This document shows positions 44,028 to 47,805 of a stretch of 47,805 nucleotides of DNA, in pieces. Position 1 is the stretch's first letter; every line of letters starts with the position of its first letter. The stretch comes from Paenibacillus sp. Soil787 (GTDB lineage Bacteria > Bacillota > Bacilli > Paenibacillales > NBRC-103111), in assembly GCF_001429545.1 (NCBI RefSeq), contig NZ_LMSP01000001.1:106968-154772 (forward strand), given 5' to 3'. The notes beneath the pieces were generated by a model. The model ran no database searches. It saw nothing but the letters and a program-made list of their open reading frames with translations, and was not told the origin of the DNA. The position numbers and the translations under genes were made by a program.

Positions 44028-46265
44028 ATGACTGTTTATTTTCAAGAACAAGAAAGCGCCCATTACCGCTTTGGCGACAATGACGCCGAAATCCTGAAGG
44101 TTCTGGCGCAGCGGTATATCGGGGCCAATCCCCAGGCTGGGTTTGTCTACCGTACATTTCATCAATCAGGCGTGCTGCAAAATAAGGAAGGTCTATATGA
44201 AATCGACCTAAGCCAGCGGTTTCCAAGCGCTAAGCCAGGGCAATGGGCCTATGGTGCAGGCGTTGTTTGGAGCGATGAGGAGCGGAATCTGGATATCATC
44301 ATCCGCTGTCTGGGTCCGGTCCGCTTCTTTTTTAACGGCAGTCTAACCTATCGCTCCAATGTCATAGACGAGATGAGTCCGGACGCAAGCGTGAAGCTGA
44401 ATGTCACCTTTACAAAAGGCTGGAACACCTTGTTCATCAAAATGAAGCATACACCTGCCGGCTTTGGCTGTTTGATCGGATCGGACGAAGCCAAAGTCCG
44501 TATACTGAACGTACTGGCTCCGTTTAAGGAAAGACAAGGAAAGGCAGGTTGGGTATTCTCCGCTCCTGTGGACAAGGATATGGTGCCGGATGAAACCGCG
44601 CTGCCTGACCTGCTATCTTATGAACAGAATAGCGGACTAAGCTGGTTTCCCGGGTACCAGTGGAACGAGGAAGAACGTGAGCTTCCTTCTTTGGAAAGAA
44701 TGTATGGCCGCCAGCCGGGCAAGCTTGCTTTTGCTTGGACCCGTTTTCGTCAGCATTTAGCCGGAAGCCATCCTGTGAATATGGTTATCACCTCCTCGGG
44801 ACCCATTACGGTATGGATTAACGGAAAAGAGACGGTGAAAGAAAATAAGGCCGGCCACTATGCATTTGAGTTTCCATTATCTAACGGAGTATACGATTTG
44901 CTTGTGAAAAGTGTTTGCGGTGAAGGCGTTTGGGGGTATACGTTAACGGCTTCCATAGGCGGCGCTCCCATTGATCTATATGCTCCCCATCAAGTGCATG
45001 GATCAGGAGATGCGGCTTGGCTGTATGTCGGACCGTTCCAAGCGGAGGCGGAACCCGAGCTAAGCGACTTGCAGCGAACAGACCGTTTGTATGCGACAAC
45101 AAGAGAAGTAAAGGAAAAGGCAGACTACGCTTACTGGCGGCTGGACCTTCCTCATGCTTGGATTCGTCCTTATTATGAGAACTCTATGCTGAGCAATAAA
45201 TGGACAGTAGGCACAATGACCAATTATGCCCGTTGGGATTATCCGCTCGGTGTTACGATTTACGGGTTGCTGCAAACAGGACGTTTTCTCCATAGACCGG
45301 ACATGATTCGTTATGCCACGGAACACGTTCAAGCATGTACGGATATGTTCGATTACTCTCTCTGGGACGCTGAGCAATATGGCTTTCCCGCTATCAACCA
45401 GCAGCTGGTTATGATGAAAATGCTCGACAACTGCGGTTCCTTCGGCTCAGCTATGCTCGAAGCCTACCGGGAATGTGGCGATAACGCCTTTTTACCTGTG
45501 GCCTCCCGGATCGCGGACTTTATGCTGAACAAGCTGGAACGTCGTGAGGACGGAGCGTTTTACCGAACGTGTCCGGGGGAATATTCAGCGGATACCATGT
45601 GGGCCGATGATTTATACATGAGTACGCCGTTCTTGCGCCGTTACGCTGAAATATCGGGTGATGCCCGTGCGCTGGATGAAGCGGCAAAGCAGTTTTTACG
45701 ATTTAGAAATTATTTATTCATGCCGGAGCAGCGGATTATGTCCCATGTTTATGATTTTAAGTATGGACGTGCAACAGGCATACCATGGGGCCGCGGAAAC
45801 GGTTGGGTATTGTTTTCCTTAACGGAGGTTTTGGAAGTTTTGCCGGAGACGCACGAAGACCGAGCGGCGCTGCTCGAATTTTTTAATGAGCTTTGTGAAG
45901 GTTATTTAGTACTGCAATCGGACAGTGGTCTATGGCATCAGGTGTTGAATGCTTCCGAAACCTATTTGGAAGCGTCGTGCACTGCGATGTTTGCCTATGC
46001 TTTTGCTCGAGGCGTCCGTTTTTCTTGGCTTCGCGAACCAAATCGTTATGCGGAGGCCGCCTTTTTAGCTTGGAACGGATTAAGCCGAATCGCCATAGAC
46101 CGCCAAGGCAACGTACACGGTGTGTGCAGCGGTTCTAGATATGCGTTTCATCCCGAATATTACAATGAGGATCTTCGTACGGTAACCAATGATAATCATG
46201 GAATTGGCATTATGATGCTGGCCGGAACTGAAGTCGCGAAATTGAAGGGTTATTTGTCAAGTTGA
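44028..46265 (+). CDS. GH105-family unsaturated glucuronyl/galacturonyl hydrolase with N-terminal beta-domains
   Basis: A 745-residue cytoplasmic enzyme. The C-terminal ~370 residues (from about 377) are an alpha6/alpha6 barrel of the GH105 (YteR/YesR) type with WADDLYMSTPFL, GRGNGWVLFSLTEVL and GLWHQVLNA. Such enzymes hydrolyse unsaturated uronic acid from oligosaccharides produced by lyases. The N-terminal ~370 residues are two related beta-sandwich units (RFFFNGS..., then VWINGKETV...) not present in the usual ~370-residue family members. AGGAGAGATAAC precedes the ATG, 10 nt after the previous stop. It is the last gene of the module and no strong terminator follows directly. Confidence 0.87.
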   Translation: MTVYFQEQESAHYRFGDNDAEILKVLAQRYIGANPQAGFVYRTFHQSGVLQNKEGLYEIDLSQRFPSAKPGQWAYGAGVVWSDEERNLDIIIRCLGPVRFFFNGSLTYRSNVIDEMSPDASVKLNVTFTKGWNTLFIKMKHTPAGFGCLIGSDEAKVRILNVLAPFKERQGKAGWVFSAPVDKDMVPDETALPDLLSYEQNSGLSWFPGYQWNEEERELPSLERMYGRQPGKLAFAWTRFRQHLAGSHPVNMVITSSGPITVWINGKETVKENKAGHYAFEFPLSNGVYDLLVKSVCGEGVWGYTLTASIGGAPIDLYAPHQVHGSGDAAWLYVGPFQAEAEPELSDLQRTDRLYATTREVKEKADYAYWRLDLPHAWIRPYYENSMLSNKWTVGTMTNYARWDYPLGVTIYGLLQTGRFLHRPDMIRYATEHVQACTDMFDYSLWDAEQYGFPAINQQLVMMKMLDNCGSFGSAMLEAYRECGDNAFLPVASRIADFMLNKLERREDGAFYRTCPGEYSADTMWADDLYMSTPFLRRYAEISGDARALDEAAKQFLRFRNYLFMPEQRIMSHVYDFKYGRATGIPWGRGNGWVLFSLTEVLEVLPETHEDRAALLEFFNELCEGYLVLQSDSGLWHQVLNASETYLEASCTAMFAYAFARGVRFSWLREPNRYAEAAFLAWNGLSRIAIDRQGNVHGVCSGSRYAFHPEYYNEDLRTVTNDNHGIGIMMLAGTEVAKLKGYLSS

Positions 46266-46760
46266 TTGACTTTGTGTAATGAGATCATTACTTAATATGA
46301 TCAGTGGGAAAGGGTGGGTGACCGAGAGGTTCCCCTTTATTACAGGTGATATAAGGGATGAATATCCGCGCTGTATGTGGCTTGTAACGATGTCTTACAG
46401 CGTTGCAGATGTCTCTGACGTGGCTGTCGCGCGGTGGAACGATGAATTTCATCGTTCCAGACTTCAATTTGTGAGACAATGAGTATCTTCCTCAGCTTTA
46501 AGCATGTTTTTCATCGTTATGGAGGTGCTTTCGAGCATTCCCCTTACTCTAACGATGAATTTCATCGTTCCAGACTTCAATTTGTGAGACAATGAGTATC
46601 TTCCTCAGCTTTAAGAATGTTTTTCATCGCTGCGGAGGTGATTTCAGACATTCACCTCACTTTAATGATGAATTTCATCGTTTCAGATGAAAATAGTGCT
46701 GGCTCCCGCGCTGCGTGTAGCTTGTAACGATGTTTTACATCGTTAAAGATGGAGGGGAAA
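46266..46760. repeat. 113-bp tandem repeat with nested AACGATG palindromes
   Basis: Units start at 46438, 46551 and 46664 (the third is partial), period exactly 113 bp. Units 1 and 2 differ at few positions over their first ~75 bp. Each starts with AACGATGAATTTCATCGTT, an 8-bp palindrome about a central base. The array is bracketed by two copies of a related element (CGCGCTG...GCTTGTAACGATG, at about 46367-46402 and 46708-46745) with its own hairpin TAACGATGT/ACATCGTTA in the second copy. No gene is supported here. Confidence 0.85.
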
Positions 46761-46845
46761 TGTTCCCGGAATATGACAAGGTCGTTTAGGAAATGAATAC
46801 CGAATTGGGAATAGATATGGGGTGGAAAAGCGATAGCGGCCGTAT

Positions 46846-46896
46846 TTGAAATCGTGTTATAACCACTAAATATTATTTAATGAAACACGATTTCAA
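46846..46896. repeat. Perfect 13-bp inverted repeat
   Basis: TTGAAATCGTGTT (46846-46858) and AACACGATTTCAA (46884-46896) are exact reverse complements separated by a 25-nt AT-rich loop. Confidence 0.85.
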
Positions 46897-46964
46897 GGAA
46901 CGGTTGGAACCCTGTATCCAATTCCCTCCCAATGCACAAAACGTATCGCATAGCACAATAAAGG

Positions 46965-47001
46965 ACCTAGCGGTGATCATCGATCTTCCGCTAGGTTTTT
47001 C
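46965..47001 (+). terminator. Orphan terminator before long repeat copy 2
   Basis: ACCTAGCGG/CCGCTAGGT stem with a GATCATCGATC inner hairpin and five T. The closest gene end on this strand is 700 bp upstream. Confidence 0.82.
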
Positions 47002-47069
47002 TTAGTAGATAAGACTTCCATGCCGCGTTGCGGCACCACTGATGAATGAACATTTTTAAATTTCAGGGC

Positions 47070-47155
47070 AGAAAGTATAAGTTTTATACTTTTGCTTCGC
47101 AGCTACCTTGACAAACGCGCTCGTCCCTGAAGGACGACGGAGTCGTTTATCCTTG
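47070..47155. repeat. REP-like 86-bp element, copy 2, nested in the long repeat
   Basis: Matches 1297-1383 nearly base for base, including the AAGTATAA/TTATACTT palindrome and the TCGTCC/GGACGA hairpin. Copy 1 of the long repeat lacks it: there AGAAAGTAT runs directly into the TTTCGAGCTAG part. In copy 2 AGAAAGTATAA occurs on both sides of the element. Confidence 0.85.
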
Positions 47156-47171
47156 AGAAAGTATAAGTTTC

Positions 47172-47207
47172 GAGCTAGAGCTAGAGCTAGAGCTAGAGCT
47201 AGAGGTA
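47172..47207 (+). repeat. (GAGCTA)5 plus GAGGTA microsatellite
   Basis: Five perfect units and one variant, against four units in the copy at 34368-34391, so the tract length varies between copies. Confidence 0.9.
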
Positions 47208-47303
47208 CACCCTTTCTAATTTTTTGGGGAAACGTAGCTGCTGGCTTTGTTTCGGTGAATCAATTGTAGTTATCTGTTCTACCCGGCACTACACTATGCT
47301 CGC

Positions 47304-47538
47304 GGAACATAGAGACCTTATTTTGCTCAAAACCGCATATTTCCAGTTTTCGCGGAACTAGGGAGCGCTATTTCCTGTATTCGTGCTGTAAAAGCCGTGA
47401 AAACACCAAAATAGCGTCGCTATGTTCCGCTTACCAGCCTCATATCGGCATTTTCGCCGAAATAGAGGCTCCTCGTTCCCCGTCAACCTAGAATAGCAGC
47501 TTATATCCACTATGCTCGCGAACATAGATACCTTATTT
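47304..47538. repeat. Five 20-bp boxes, array 2
   Basis: Boxes at 47304 (-), 47354 (-), 47409 (+), 47460 (+) and 47519 (-), starting 50, 55, 51 and 59 bp apart. This is the same order and orientation as array 1 and almost the same spacing, with different variable centres in all but the fourth box. The last box again has GTTCG. Confidence 0.82.
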
Positions 47539-47629
47539 TGGAGTAATTTAGCCTTTTTAGAGGAGTTAGAGCTACTTTTGGTTAGAATTGCTTTATTTTT
47601 TGTAGAATCCACATTCTCGGTTGAATGAT

Positions 47630-47805
47630 GTTGTATAAAGTGCAACAATTCTGCTTAGAATCCACCTCATATCCCTTCGATGTTGCATAACGTACAACAA
47701 TTTAGCCCCAAACAGGAGATTTTGCGACAAATGGGTTCGAATTGTTGTACAAACTACAACTTTTACTAGCAAAATAGCCTTTTGGCATGTGAATTGTTGC
47801 AGAAT
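47630..47805. repeat. Array of GTTGYA...TRCAAC hairpins, array 2 (cut by window edge)
   Basis: Hairpins at 47630-47646, 47682-47698 and 47744-47760, and the left part of a fourth from 47796. All complete ones are 17 bp. Starts are 52, 62 and 52 bp apart. Confidence 0.8.

Larger units (their letters stand above)
46761..47003. other. Intergenic stretch with a long hairpin and an orphan terminator
   Basis: No open reading frame of note. It contains a perfect 13-bp inverted repeat at 46846-46896 and a terminator at 46965-47001, possibly the 3' part of a small RNA or a late terminator of the carbohydrate operon. Confidence 0.5.
47004..47805 (+). repeat. Long non-coding dispersed repeat, copy 2 (runs off the window)
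   Basis: A direct copy of 34287-35010 with the same order of parts: TGCCGCGTTGCGGCA hairpin, GAGCTA tract, five 20-bp boxes, GTTG...CAAC hairpins. It is interrupted by the 86-bp REP-like element at 47070-47155. It starts right after a terminator, like copy 1. The right end is beyond the window. Confidence 0.85.

Noticed and set aside
46279..46482. Short open reading frame of 67 codons after the GH105 gene
   Set aside because: It runs into the 113-bp tandem repeat, has no proper ribosome site and shows no protein-like features.
47070..47164. AGAAAGTATAA on both sides of the nested element taken as a target-site duplication
   Set aside because: The same sequence forms the left end of the element copy at 1297, where no right-hand copy exists, so it is probably part of the element or a recombination trace.

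Overview
The window looks like chromosomal DNA of an endospore-forming Bacillota, most likely Paenibacillus or a close relative. The basis is moderate and uneven G+C, strong AGGAGG-type ribosome sites with frequent TTG and GTG starts, SLH-domain and YheC/YheD-type spore-coat genes, a collagen-like BclA-type protein, an LplABC-type sugar importer with two-TM AraC-type regulators, and a Gram-positive RND pump. The species cannot be named from sequence alone.

Layout. 1-1290: the 3' end of an IS200/IS605-type tnpB abuts an ABC-2 permease gene that has apparently lost its first codons. 1391-5068: a membrane-anchored thioredoxin-like protein, an rsmF-rsuA RNA-modification pair, and an unknown gene. 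5410-16150: surface and secreted proteins (an SLH protein, a 2317-residue multidomain protein and a 566-residue secreted protein) interrupted by a HAD phosphatase. 16383-22758: a threefold-repeat acidic protein, a nitroreductase, a small unknown gene, queD-queE-queC (preQ0 synthesis) and an OmpR-type two-component system. 22846-24635: a divergent pair of spore-surface genes. 24848-31049: an RND pump, a lipoprotein adaptor and a secreted repeat protein in one operon. 31303-34228: an AraC regulator divergent from a sugar epimerase and a Gfo/Idh/MocA dehydrogenase. 35279-46265: a carbohydrate module of membrane AraC regulator, solute-binding lipoprotein, two permeases, epimerase-like TIM barrel, toroid lyase-like protein and a GH105 hydrolase with beta-domains. 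This arrangement suggests import and cytoplasmic breakdown of unsaturated-uronate oligosaccharides.

The most unusual content is non-coding. A long repeat of roughly 0.7-0.8 kb occurs at 34287-35010 and again at 47004 to the window edge, in the same orientation, so that it brackets the whole carbohydrate module. Each copy contains a (GAGCTA)n tract, five 20-bp boxes with conserved ends and variable centres spaced 50-59 bp apart, and then an array of 17-bp GTTGYA-N5-TRCAAC hairpins spaced 52-62 bp apart. The second copy carries a nested 86-bp REP-like element that also occurs at 1297-1383. Next to it, at 46367-46760, is a 113-bp tandem repeat built around AACGATGAA/TTCATCGTT palindromes. Two further 20-bp boxes lie at 31180 and 31231. 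I saw no rRNA or tRNA gene, CRISPR array or prophage.
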